From Mikania micrantha (Eukaryota > Streptophyta > Magnoliopsida > Asterales > Asteraceae), in assembly GCA_009363875.1 (NCBI GenBank), contig CM018685.1, forward strand, positions 65,328,593 through 65,392,592: a DNA stretch of 64,000 nt, given 5' to 3'. This document shows, piece by piece, positions 31,993 through 43,749 of this stretch. The notes beneath the pieces were generated by a model. It ran no database searches and had not been told where the DNA came from. It saw only the letters and a program-made list of their open reading frames with translations. Made by a program: the position numbers and the translations under genes. Position 1 is the first letter of the stretch; every line of letters begins with the position of its first letter.

Positions 31993-32430
31993 GGGGAAGG
32001 TTAAAAATATAACCCACTAAATGTGTACTAACCCAAATAACTTTGGGAAGATGAACCCGAATCTTGGATTTTTTGTTTTAAACATCATTATAACACATTT
32101 TGAACCCCATGTTCTTTTATGAGTTTGGGCTAATTCTTTTTCGTTTGAGATCCTACATCATTGTAGCGTGTGCTACAACACTGTAAATTTACACATTTAG
32201 TAAATTTACATCATTGTAAATTTACATCATTGTAAATTTACAGTGTTGTAGCACACGCTACAATGATTTAGGATCTCAAACGAAAAAGAATTAGCCCAAA
32301 CTCATAAAAGAACATGGGGTTCAAAATGTGTTATAATGATGTTTAAAACAAAAAATCCAAGATTCGGGTTCATCTTCCCAAAGTTATTTGGGTTGTACAC
32401 ATTTAGTGGGTTATATAAAATTCCATGCCC
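31993..32430. mobile_element. foldback element C, near-perfect palindrome
   Basis: Two arms of about 190 bases are nearly exact inverse copies: for example 'gagatcctacatcattgtag' on the left and 'ctacaatgatttaggatctc' on the right, and 'ccaagattcgggttcatctt' on the right against the left arm near 32050. The centre has three TTTACATCATTGTAAA-like units. The outer ends (GGGGAAGGTT... and ...CCATGCCC) abut (TA)n. It is non-coding. Confidence 0.8.
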
Positions 32431-32433
32431 TAT

Positions 32434-33287
32434 ATATATATATATATTAATATCATTTTGATGTACATATTGTTATTAATGATATTGTGATCAAATATCT
32501 GTATTGGTAAAGCGATGTTGGCTTACAATTTTTTGTTGCAAAAGGCAAAGTTTAGGTCATTTTTATATTTTTTTACTATTATTGAGTTATATGAATAGTA
32601 ATATTATTTAAACAATAATTATTGTTATTTTCCGTTTTATTTGTTCATCTTATGTTCGTGTTTATTTATGTTATATTTTATGACCAAGCATAACATTTGT
32701 TTATGATATGACGGACATGTTTTTGATGGCTAAATTGTATGGTTTTACGTCATAACAACAATTATGATAGATATGCATTTTGATATAAGAAAGTGTGTTT
32801 ACGTTTTGATATTCGAAATCATGAGAAAATTTCTCTCACAATGCGCGAGAAATCCCACTAGTTAATATTAATAACAGACTAGAGAGAAGCAAAAAGGAAA
32901 AAAACAAAAGATTTTCTTGTCTTCTTTAACTTTATAAAACTTCATCTATGTTAAGCAACTTAAGCTTAGTGCGTAGAGCCGGCTCAAAGCAAGGGTAAAC
33001 TGGGCCATCGTCTCAGGTCTAGTTTTCTGACGGGCTAAAAAATTATTATTTTTCTATATTTTATATAAAATAATTATAACTATTAAGTTTAAACAAATCT
33101 AATATTCAAGGTAAAAAAAATCGAACCTATCGGTTGAGCCATAATATTCCCGAAATCAAAAACTTGAGTAATACATTCAGCCTATGGTCCAATGTTCCAA
33201 GAAAGATTTAGCAGATTGGTGATGATACATATCGAGAACGAAATCTTAGAGATTATAAACTGCAAAGAGGTGATCAAATAATTGCTT
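32434..33287 (+). other. intergenic DNA with a possible Helitron 3' end
   Basis: No gene. At 32828-32861 a stem ATTTCTC...GAGAAAT is followed by CCCACTAG and T, a plausible Helitron right end on the plus strand. The matching left end was not found. Confidence 0.45.
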
Positions 33288-33848
33288 AGGGCTGTAAACG
33301 AACCGAATGAACATAAACGGACCCTTGTTCGTGTTTGTTCGTTTAACTTTCAACTTGTTCATGAACGGTTCACGAACGCTAACCGAATGAAAATTTTTGT
33401 TCGTGTTCGTTCATTAAGGAATTTAGCTTGTTCACGAACGCGAACGAACACATATTATTTAAGTAATAAAAATCAATATTCTTAATCTCAAGCATCGAAA
33501 ATAATCATTTATAAATATATAAATTAAAATATTATAGTATTAAACTAAAAATAACTTAAATATTATTGTATTAAACTAAAAATAAAGAATTAAAAATATA
33601 CAACACATTTAATGAATAAATATAATAAATAACCTTAACCGAACATAAATGAACGTAAACGAACATCTTACCGAACGTTCACGAACACAAATGAACGAAC
33701 ATGACTTTTGTTCATTTTCGTTCATTTAACTAAACGAACAAAATTTCTTGTTCGTATTCGTTTATTTATTAAACGAACGAACATAAACAAACTTACCACC
33801 GAATGTTTCACGAACTGTTCGTTAAACGTTCAGTTCGTTTACAACCCT
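33288..33848. mobile_element. hAT-like MITE with degenerate CGTTCG/CGAACG content
   Basis: The terminal inverted repeats AGGGCTGTAAACGAACCGAA and (inverted) CAGTTCGTTTACAACCCT enclose many TTCGT/ACGAA motifs. A good 8-bp TSD is not clear (AATTGCTT versus AACTTGCT, shifted by a base). The 67-residue frame within it is repeat-derived. Confidence 0.65.
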
Positions 33849-35492
33849 AAACTTGCTACCAGAAATGCTAGACGATAAGTTATACCATCAGGTATATAGG
33901 TATACAGTCTATCTCATAACTTTCCTTTATTTTTCATTCATAAAAATTAAAATAGCTTGATTCCTCCCATGATTTATACCACCTCTCTTGCCCGACTATT
34001 AAATGTCTTTTCACTTCTTGTTTTCCAAATGCTTCACAATAAAGGAAGAACTATAGCATGCAAGAGGTTTTCGTAAACCTGCGAAAACGGCCAAGATTCG
34101 TGTATGCGAAGTATGTCCGAGACCAAGAGAACCAGATATTTCTGACCTACAACAGTTCAAAACACTATCCCAAACATGCATTCAATAAATGGTGATATTT
34201 GTTTCGTATATAAAACATACGTTTGACTAATAGAGCATATGAGATTTAAAGTAACCTCTCTCTAGAATCTTGATCAACCTCGTCTTCGAAGGTTTACAAC
34301 CCATCCCGACATGCCAACCAACCAACCTTTTAAACCATATGAATTCCAATATATGTGAGGTTAAACATGTTTGTTAATTAATCATTGGTTAAGAGTTTTA
34401 GTTACTTGTGATATTGATTGATTGTGTTGAGTCATGCTGTTTGCAAGTGACCTTTTCAAGTATCACTCACATATTTCTTTTAGTCTTCAATTTTATTAAG
34501 TTGTAAGAAATATATATGACAATGCAAGTTAATCAAGAAACACTTGTAGTTCAAAATTTTTATTTTGTTTTTTCTAGCGGTTTATTTAGATGAAGCTGAT
34601 AGAATTTTGGATGCTAAATTTAAAGAATAAACGAAACATATAATCAAAATCTTTATCAAAGGTGTGTTTTTTACAATTAAATTGTTTTGTCAAACCAGAG
34701 TGTTTGATCTTATTTTTCAAATCATCATACATGAGTTTTTGTATAATATTTAGCTTTAGTAACCCGGTTTTATTTTTTTGCTTCCTTGCATTATTTTTAA
34801 ACTTAACTAAGTTACGTCTTTATAATCTACAGATAATTAAAATGATTTTGTTAATTATCAGGTCCGAAAGGGTTATGTTACATCTCCATTTTATGTTGAG
34901 AATGAGTCCTTTTCATCACACAATACATTCTTAATCAAATTCCTTTTTATTATCCAATATTTACATGTATCGTTTGAAATGTTTGAAAATCCGAACTCAA
35001 TGTATCAAAAAATTCAAATATCCGTACGTTTGGATATTCAAGTGAAAATTGAATGATTAATAATATGCATGACAACATAGGCAGGTCGGGTCGGGTTAAG
35101 TAACATATGAAAATAAGTTCGAGTCAGGATGCGTGTGGCTCAGAACAAGTTTTAAGCAAAATAAGCTCGGCTATAAAATATATTGTTCTTAAAAAAACAT
35201 AAAATTAGTTTAAGTTAAAATGTGCTATAACTATACAAATAGTTTATTATGATAATTTTTAGTGATTTTTTCATAAAATATTTTATTAATCATTCTTAAA
35301 TGTTTGAATCCATTGCATTGACATAGTTTTTATGGTAACCATCTTGACCCATATTGTGTTTAAATGTTACTTATCTCAACTCATTTCATATTATGATGTT
35401 ACCCATCTCCACCCATTATACTACAATTGTTTACCTAAACCAACATATTTCTTTTGATTTGGGTAAAAATTGCTACATCTAATTAATAATAA
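33849..35492. other. intergenic DNA, nothing recognised
   Basis: AT-rich with old repeat fragments (a GGTCGGGTCGGGTT stretch near 35085). The open frame at 34662-34934 has hydrophobic low-complexity content and no domain. Confidence 0.5.
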
Positions 35493-35936
35493 CTAGGTTT
35501 ATTCACCCCGCAAGTTACGGCGGTTATCACAGCACACTTTCGAGAACGAATATTATATATATCATTTGCAGAAGCATAAGTTTGTATAAAAAAATCAAAT
35601 ATTTCATCACGAATTATATTCAAATTTTTCATAAAAACATAAATCATACAAAATCCTTACAAATATGTTATAAAAATAATAGAAAAATTACTCATAAAAT
35701 CCGTTTCACCAATAGTTTGAATAAAAAAAACCAAATATCTAAGCAAATTTATCAAATTTAATAAAAACTCAAAAATATAAGCAAATATTTCAAATTTAAT
35801 ACATTTATATCTGTTTGCTAATTTTCAAATTTAAAAAAACTTATAATGATTCAAGCCTAAAATTTTAAAACGTCAATACATGGATTAAACACATAAATAA
35901 TATAATATATAATAATATAATAACATAATATATATA

Positions 35937-35968
<32 letters not shown>

Positions 35969-35973
35969 AATAA
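35493..35973 (-). mobile_element. Helitron 3' end remnant (minus strand) and AT-rich DNA
   Basis: On the minus strand a short GC hairpin (CCG...CGG, 35506-35522) precedes AATAAACCTAG, a Helitron-like terminus at 35493-35496. The rest is AT-rich and ends in (TA)n and (ATA)n runs at 35925-35972. The left end of the element is unknown. Confidence 0.4.
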
Positions 35974-36400
35974 GGCAAATTGGTTTTTAATAATCTAAAC
36001 TTTGACCAATTGGCCGCTGCCGGTCCCAACTATGAAAATCCTCAATAACGGTCCAAACTTTCGACATATTTACCTATGACGGACCGCTGTAAAAAAAACC
36101 CTAACGGTGTTAATTTTTTTCGAGTTTTGAACGGATTTTTGAGGGCTTTTGTTTACATGGAGAATACGAGTCGAATGAAGTATGACTTACCTCGAAACGT
36201 TGCTCCAAGTTTTCCAATTTTGTCATTTGAGGTAAGTTATACGTCATTCGACTCGTATTCTCCATGTGAACAAGGGCCTCAAAAATCCATTCCAAACTCG
36301 AAAAAAATTAACGCCGTAAGAGTTTTTTTTACGGCGATCAGCTAGAGTAATTATGTCGAAAGATCGGACCGTTATCGGGGATTATCACAGTATAATTGCC
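35974..36400. mobile_element. foldback MITE upstream of UPF2
   Basis: The ends GGCAAATTGG and (inverted) TATAATTGCC start long imperfect arms. Strong internal pairing is seen between 'catggagaatacgagtcgaa' (36158-36177) and 'ttcgactcgtattctccatg' (36248-36267). Overlapping frames on both strands reflect the symmetry, not genes. Confidence 0.75.
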
Positions 36401-36479
36401 TTATACTAATAGTTACAGTATTGCCTTTTATCTCTTTTAATGAAAAATCTAAAGATTAAAGTAGTAGTAATAAATCATT

Positions 36480-36627
36480 GTCCCAAATACGAACCCTATT
36501 ATTCCCATCTCAATTGATCTGAGAAATCAATCAGTTACAATCTCAATGATCGTCCCTTGCGTTTTCATCAGAGCTGCAACAACGTTTTAACGCATCAACG
36601 TAGCAGAATTTCGAGGATTTCTTAGAG
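36480..36627 (+). other. UPF2: putative 5' leader exon of UPF2
   Basis: This stretch is richer in GC than its surroundings and ends in CTTAGAG/GTATATC, a good splice donor. The matching acceptor is TTAATATTAG at 38141-38150, 35 bases before the UPF2 ATG, after a long T-run. A leader intron of 1523 bp would result. The transcription start is not visible; 36480 is a soft limit. Confidence 0.55.
36546..36590 (+). promoter_or_regulatory. upstream ORF in the UPF2 leader
   Basis: An ATG in the putative leader exon opens a 14-codon frame (MIVPCVFIRAATTF) that stops at TAA well before the leader splice donor. If the leader exon is right, it would be translated before the main frame and could reduce UPF2 translation or mark the mRNA for decay. 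Confidence 0.45.
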
Positions 36628-37320
36628 GTATATCTTTCTTTTTTTCATCTTCAATTTCAGAATGCCTTGATCGCACTTCCCTAACAAATTAGGGCTCCAA
36701 TTCTAGATTACATCAAGTGTCTTTCAAATTTGGTGTGCATATGTTATCCCCTTGTGCTAATTCAAGTATGTTTTCACCAATCATGTAACTTAATACTGTG
36801 AAAGATGGTGGGTTTGAAAAGAAAGATTGAATTACAACGAACAACATACGTCTATTATGCACTAACATCACTTTAGATGACAAGGATGGTTTATTAATGA
36901 TAGAATAGTTGTATAAAGATGAGTGATGATTATGGTTGGTTTTGGTTACTAATTTTGTCTCATAATGTGGTTTTGAATGGCTATGAAACCTTTAGCTAAG
37001 GTATTCAAGATGTTCGGGTTTTTAAACTGTGGTTGTTGATTGGATTGGATGATGTGGATGGTGGTGGTTGTTTTTGATTGAGGAGTTGGGTTAGGTTTTT
37101 CGAGTGCAGTTGTGTGAGGACACTTTTGAGTGTGGACTGTGGAATATGTTTTGATCAAAGAGAGGTTTTATGTGAATGATTAACAGAAACTAACTAAAAT
37201 ACTGTTTTGTAGTGATATTAATTCAAGATTACTATACGATACAAGACAAGTTATAACACTACATTATTCTTCACATGCTTAAAGTTCAAACATGGTTTTT
37301 AAATAATCAACTTTTGATTT

Positions 37321-37711
37321 TGTTCCAATTAAATAACTGGAACTTTGTTTCGTTTCGATTAGGTAACTTCAGTTTAATTTATGTTCTAATACTAGATAAA
37401 AAACCTGGATAACAGGTAATCTTGATTCGTTTAGGCTTTATAAGTGCATTTTTAGATGATTTTATGACCCGTTTGAAAGTTTTAAACGTATTTTAGACTC
37501 ATTTGTGCATTTTGTGTTTTTTCAAAATGTTATAGAAACGAGTCATAAAATCATCAAACGGGTCATAAAATCATCTAAAAATGCACTTATAAAGCCTAAA
37601 CGAATAAGGATTACTTGTTATCCAGGTTTTTTTTATCTAGTATTATAACATAAATCAAACGTAAGTTACCTAATTGAAACAAAACAAAGTTCCAGTGATT
37701 TAATTGGAACA
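37321..37711. mobile_element. foldback MITE inside the UPF2 leader intron
   Basis: TGTTCCAATTAAATAACTGG on the left and its near inverse at 37692-37711 start arms of about 170 bases, including 'gtttaggctttataagtgca' on the left and 'tgcacttataaagcctaaac' on the right. The loop is short, so the intron transcript could form a long hairpin. Confidence 0.8.
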
Positions 37712-38185
37712 ATGTTATGTTTATACAAAATTACCCCAGCACAAATGCTGCCAACATTAGTTTATCTGCTTAATTGCTCCACACTTCCATTTGAAATCCA
37801 TTAACATGTAGAATATTTAATGGTTTTGTAATTCCCCAAAATACTAACATTTAGTTCTTAAATTAGTTTTCTCTCATCAGTCAACAGGGCTTCTACTTGT
37901 GCTAGTTGAGCATATGTTTCCTGGATAAACTTGATTTCACTAATTATTTTAACACATATAATGGTTGGTGACATAGATCTTGTTATATCAATCATCACTT
38001 TGGTTGTTTATTGACTTATTCACAGTGTGTTGGAGTCCATCTCCTTGTAATTTGTCAACACTATTAGGTAGAGTTTTGAGTTTTCATTCATCACATGTGG
38101 TGGATTTTCTACTAATCTGTCTAACAATTTTTTTTTTTTTTTAATATTAGGCTTCCTTTTGTTATTACAAATTTACAAGTAAGAA

Positions 38186-41100
38186 ATGGAACACCCTGAT
38201 GATGATTCCCATGGTGTTGGAGATAACCAGAGCAAGCAAGATGATGAGGTAAAAGGTTTTTTGGGGTAGAAAACATATAATGTTTTTTGAGTAGCTTGAA
38301 GATCATCTATGCTTATTTCTTGTTGCAGGCATCTCGTCGTGAAGAATTAAAGAAGTCGTTACTAGCAAAATTGGCTCTTCGTCAAACTAATTTAAACCCT
38401 GAAAGGCCTGGTTAGTAGTCATAAATAAGAAAACGATTTGTCGAAATTTACAGTTTTCTTGAGTATTAGATAATTTTCTTTGTAAATAACACTCTAGAGC
38501 TTCTATATTTGGTTTTTAAAGTTTATTTTTCTTTTGCTTCAGACTCCAGTGCTCTAAGGACTTTGGACTCTAGCATCAAGCGTAACACAGCAGTCATTAA
38601 AAAACTTAAGCAGATCAATGAAGAACAGCGTGAAAGTTTAATGGATGAATTAAGAAATGTCAACTTAAGTAAATTTGTTAGTGAAGCAGTGGCTGCAATC
38701 TGTGATGCCAAATTAAAAAGCTCAGACATACAGGCTGCAGTTCAGGTAAGTATCACTTTTATGATCTGTACTTGCTTAAATCAGGATTTAGTATAATTAT
38801 TTCTCTCTTTAAATCAGGTCTGTTCGTTGCTTCATCAACGATACAAAGACTTTTCTCCAACCTTGGTCCAAGGGCTCATGAAAGCCTTCTTTCCTGGGAA
38901 GTCTGCAGAGGATGTAGATGCAGATAGAAACTTGAAGGCCATGAAGAAACGCAGTGCCTTAAAGCTTTTACTGGAACTATTTTTTGATGGAGTTATAGAT
39001 GATACTTCCATTTTTGTGACTGTTATTAAGGATCTTGCCAGCTTGGAGCACCTAAAAGACAGAGATACTGCTCACACAAATTTGTCTCTTCTTGCTAGTT
39101 TTGCTCGACAGGCGAGATACTTCCTTGGACTTTCACATGCTGGAGAAGAACTTGTTGAAGAGGTATTTTTAAATTTGAATACTTGCTATGGGTAACTTTA
39201 ACATGCTTTAACTGAAAGCTGAAAGCCTGAAATAAACTTTAAATATGAAGAAAGGTTCCACTTGTATTTTTACCACTTAAATGATCACTATTGCAGTTTT
39301 TTAAGGGGCTTAGTATCACCACGGACCAGAAAAAAGTCTTCAAAAAGGCATTTCATACATATCATGATGCTGCGGTTGAACTTCTTCGGTCTGAACACGC
39401 TGTAAGTTACTTTGAAGCAGCGGGAATCATTTATTTTGTAATAATATTTGATTAAATGTTATCTTTTCTGTCTGTTTGTGCTGCCAAATTGGAGTCACTG
39501 CGTCAATTGGAGCATGAAAATGCAAAAATTTTGAATGCAAAAGGGGAGCTCAGTGAGGAAAATGCTTCTTCATATGAAAAACTAAGGAAGTCTTATGACC
39601 AACTGTATCGAGGTGTCTCTGCGTAAGTTCTTGCTATTTTTTCTTTTTGTTTCATCTTTTTTCAAATATGGTTTCTTAGGCCCCGTTTGCAGTGTGCGCA
39701 TGTAATATATATATATGTTGGCCCACAAGGGGCAAAAGTAAAATTGCACAAATTTTAACGTTTTACTTAATTTTTGTGAAAGTAATGTTAAAAGTGTTGG
39801 GTTAGTCAGTTAATCAAGCATTATGAGCCGGGGGTCTCATTGAACCTCTCTATTCCTAAGAGGTTACATCTTACCCTCATCAGAACTTATCTTAGCTTTG
39901 CTAATGGTGCGATATACTGAGTACGATGATAATGATAATAAGTTAAAAAGAAAGTCATTTACATAATAACGTTTGTTTTATATTTATGTTTAGCCTTTAA
40001 TAATTTTTGCAAATTTTGTGTGATAGTTTAGCAGAAGCTCTTGATATGCAACCACCTGTTATGCCAGAGGATGGTCACACAAGGCTCACAACAGGTGATG
40101 ATATATCGTCTTCTGGCACTGGAAAAGAGGCTTCTGTTTCTGAAGCATTGTGGGATGATGAAGATACCAAGAGCTTTTATGAATGTTTACCTGATCTTAG
40201 GTTTGTCCTTATTAGATTAAATGTGCAAATTACCATTCATTTAAAATCATGAAGTGTTGGGTACATTATGCTTTTGTTTTTAGGGCATTTGTTCCTGCTG
40301 TATTGTTGGGAGAAACAGATCAAAAAGCGAGCGATCAATCATCAAAAGCACAAGATCAGCCAACTGTAAGTACTTTAATATATCAGGCATTTTAAATTTT
40401 TGTTAAAAAATACAATTTATTTAAGTCATTAGCAAAACAAAACAAAACAAAAATTGCAGGATCCAGCACCTGAGACTGACCAAGGTCATATTGTTGCCCA
40501 TGACACTGTAGAGACTTCTTCAGATGCTGCAGTTTTACTAGATGGTAAACATGAAAAAAGAAAGGATGAAGAGGAAAAAGATAAAGGAAGTACAAAAGAA
40601 TCAGAAAAAGATAAAGGAAAAGAAAAAGAAAAAGATGGTGAAATTGAGAAGGAGAAACTTAGAGGTCCTGAAGGAACCAACTTGGATGGTTTGCTGCAGA
40701 GGCTTCCTGGCTGTGTTAGCCGTGACCTAATTGACCAGTTAACTGTAATCTATTTTTTATTTTTTTGACAATTTTCACGTTCAAGTTCTATTTCTCCCCA
40801 TGTGCATGCCGTATAACATGTTTGGATATTTAATATTTAAATTTCAGGTGGAGTTTTGTTATTTAAATTCAAAATCTTCCCGCAAAAAGCTTGTTAGAAC
40901 TTTGTTTAATGTGCCAAGAACATCTCTGGAACTACTACCATACTACTCACGCATGGTTGCTACACTATCAACATGTATGAAGGATGTGCCTTCTATGCTA
41001 TTGCAGTTGTTAGAAGAAGAGTTCAACTTCCTTATCAACAAGAAGGTATTATTTATTTATTGGATTTTTAAAAAATACTTCTTTAACATATAACAGATTC

Positions 41101-43449
41101 ACAGGACTATAATTCTATGTAATTACTTATCATTGTTATTACATGTCAGGATCAAATGAACATCGAGACGAAAATCAGGAACATTCGATTCATTGGAGAG
41201 CTTTGCAAGTTTAAGATTGCACCTGCTGGGCTCATTTTCAGTTGCCTAAAGGTAACTGAGCTATTTCATCAAGCACCTCGAGCATGCCATCAAGAGCTAA
41301 TTCAGTTATACATTTGTGCTGATTCAAGTTTCTTTTGACAGGCATGTTTAGATGACTTTACCCATCATAACATAGATGTTGCATGCAATCTTCTTGAGAC
41401 ATGTGGCAGATATCTTTACCGGTACCCTGATACTAACGTGCGTATGGCAAACATGCTAGAAATTCTCATGCGCCTAAAAAACGTCAAGAATTTGGACCCT
41501 CGACATAGTACACTTGTCGAGAATGCATATTACTTATGTAAACCACCTGAACGATCTGCACGGGTCTCTAAAGTACGTCCTCCATTGCATCAGGTATTAA
41601 TTAATACTTAACTGCCAACGTTGTGTGAGTTCATGTTGTGTATGACATTGATGCTCACTTTACTGTTTATTTGATAAATTGTGCAGTATATTAGAAAGTT
41701 ACTTTTCTCAGACCTTGACAAGTCATCTATTGAGCATGTGCTGAGACAACTCCGTAAGCTACCATGGGCTGAATGTGAACCCTATCTGTTAAAGTGCTTT
41801 TTGAAGGTCCACAAAGGAAAATATGGTCAAATTCACCTGATTGCTTCTCTAACCGCTGGATTGAGTCGCTACCATGATGAGTTTGCTGTTGCTGTCGTTG
41901 ACGAGGTTGGTCACCATCATCGTTGAATTATATGAGTAGTTCTAAATTATATTAACATATTATTATTAATTTTTTTTTTACAGGTTTTGGAGGAAATCCG
42001 GCTAGGATTGGAAGTAAACGAATATGGGATGCAACAACGACGAATTGCTCATATGCGGTTCTTGGGCGAGCTATACAATTATGAACATGTGGATTCTTCT
42101 GTTATTTTTGATACATTATATCTGATTCTCGTTTTTGGCCATGGGACAGAAGAGGTTCAAATGAATCTTTTAATTTTGCTGCTATTTATATTTTAAGTTG
42201 TTTTATGATAATACTATGTTCAAATATCTCCTGTAGCAAGACGAGCTCGACCCACCTGAGGATTGCTTTAGAATCAGGATGATTATCACACTTCTTGAAA
42301 CTTGTGGGCATTACTTTGGTCGAGGTTCTTCAAAGAGAAAACTGGATCGGTTTTTGATTTATTTTCAACGGTACATACTCAGTAAAGGTGCACTTCCTCT
42401 TGACATTGAATTTGACTTGCAGGTTAGCCTTTTATGCCATATAATTACCATTTACAATAAATTATTGAACTCAGATCTTATTGGTTAATAACTTAAACAT
42501 TTTACAGGATTTATTTGCTGATCTACGCCCCAACATGACTCGTTATTCAACGATTGAAGAAGTTGATGCTGCGTTGGTTCAGCTTGAGGAGCATGACAGA
42601 GTTGGTGGTGAGAAGCACACGGACCATGAAAAACCAATTAACATGTCTTCTGCATCTGGAGGTTTATCAGTCAATGGTCAAGTTTCTGCAAATGGTATTG
42701 AAGAAAATGGTGGGACCCATGAAGAAGGTAATAGGGAATATGATAGTGCATCACAGGGTAGCACGTTGGATCCAGATGATGATGAAGAGCTTGATGACGA
42801 TGCATGTGATAGTGACGATGATTATGCTGAACGGGATGGTCAAGCTTCTGATGATGATAATGATGAGATTCATGTTAGGCAGAAAGTGATGCTAGTGGAC
42901 CCGGAGGAAGAAGCTGAATTTGACCGAGAATTCAGGGCTCTAATGCAAGAAAGCTTGGAATCAAGGAAACTGGAGTTACGGGCCCGGCCCACACTAAACA
43001 TGATGATACCAATGAACGTTTTCGAGGGGTCCACACGTGATCACCATGGGCGGGTAAGTGAAGGAGAAAGTGGTGATGAGGCGATAGACTATGAGTCTGG
43101 AGGACGTAAGGAGGTGCGGGTCAAAGTTCTGGTCAAACGAGGGAGCAAACAACAAACTAAACATATGCTCATACCCAGTGACAGCTCACTTGTGCAGAGC
43201 ACAAAACAGCAGGAAGCAGCTGAGTTGGAAGAGAAACAAGATATCAAAAGACTGGTGTTAGAATACAATGATAGAGAAGAGGAGGAACTTAATGCATTGG
43301 GAAATCTTCCAGTCGGTTGGAGTGTAAGTGGCGGTAGTAGGGTTGTCTATAGAGGCCATACGTGGGAAGGTCATGGCGGGAGATCTGGGTCTCGCCATAG
43401 GTACCCACACCATACAGGTGGCGGGTACTATTATAGCAGGAGAAAGTGA
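38186..43449 (+). CDS. UPF2: UPF2, nonsense-mediated mRNA decay factor
   Basis: UPF2 bridges UPF1 and UPF3 and activates decay of mRNAs with premature stops, mostly at the cytoplasmic/perinuclear surface. Sixteen coding exons join with correct frame: 38186-38248, 38329-38410, 38543-38745, 38818-39162, 39297-39401, 39495-39622, 40027-40200, 40284-40365, 40460-40744, 40848-41045, 41150-41251, 41342-41593, 41687-41905, 41984-42154, 42237-42422, 42508-43449. The product is 1178 residues, close to the known plant length (about 1180). MIF4G-like domains lie at about 45-300, 470-670 and 672-865, separated by a Lys/Glu-rich stretch (about 425-460). An acidic run (about 953-985) precedes the UPF1-binding region (about 996-1036, DPEEEAEFDREF). 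The ATG starts MEHPDDDSHG, as in other plant UPF2 proteins. I see no break. Exon ends were placed by eye; exon 6's acceptor (TTGGAG) is the weakest. Confidence 0.95.
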
Positions 43450-43727
43450 GTATCTTTTGCCAATCAGCCGAGTCAAATATATGGTCCCATGAGTTTGGAT
43501 TTGGTGCCATAAGTTGTGCTCGTATGTGTTCTTCGGTTCGAGTCTTTTAGGCGTATACTGTCTTAACACATGACTCTGGTATGTAGCTACTGAAGTATGC
43601 ATTGGGATGTCACGGGTGCACTTTTTTGGCATGCTCTAATATCCGCAACCATATTGCCATCCTTCGACAATATACTTGGTGAACGGGTTGGTCTACGGTT
43701 TGTTTTTGTTTCTCTTAACGTTTATTA

Positions 43728-43733
43728 AATAAA
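43728..43733 (+). terminator. candidate polyadenylation signal of UPF2
   Basis: AATAAA about 280 bases after the UPF2 stop, within an AT-rich 3' region. Plant signals are loose, so the true site may differ. Confidence 0.4.
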
Positions 43734-43749
43734 CAATGAATGTGTTTAA

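Noticed and set aside
33282..33485. 67-residue Arg/Asn/Val-rich frame
   Set aside because: Repeated CGTTCG/CGAACG motifs of the MITE, not a gene.
43258..43632. Minus-strand frames overlapping the end of UPF2
   Set aside because: Antisense to the last exon and 3' UTR, no domain, and explained by the coding sequence on the other strand.
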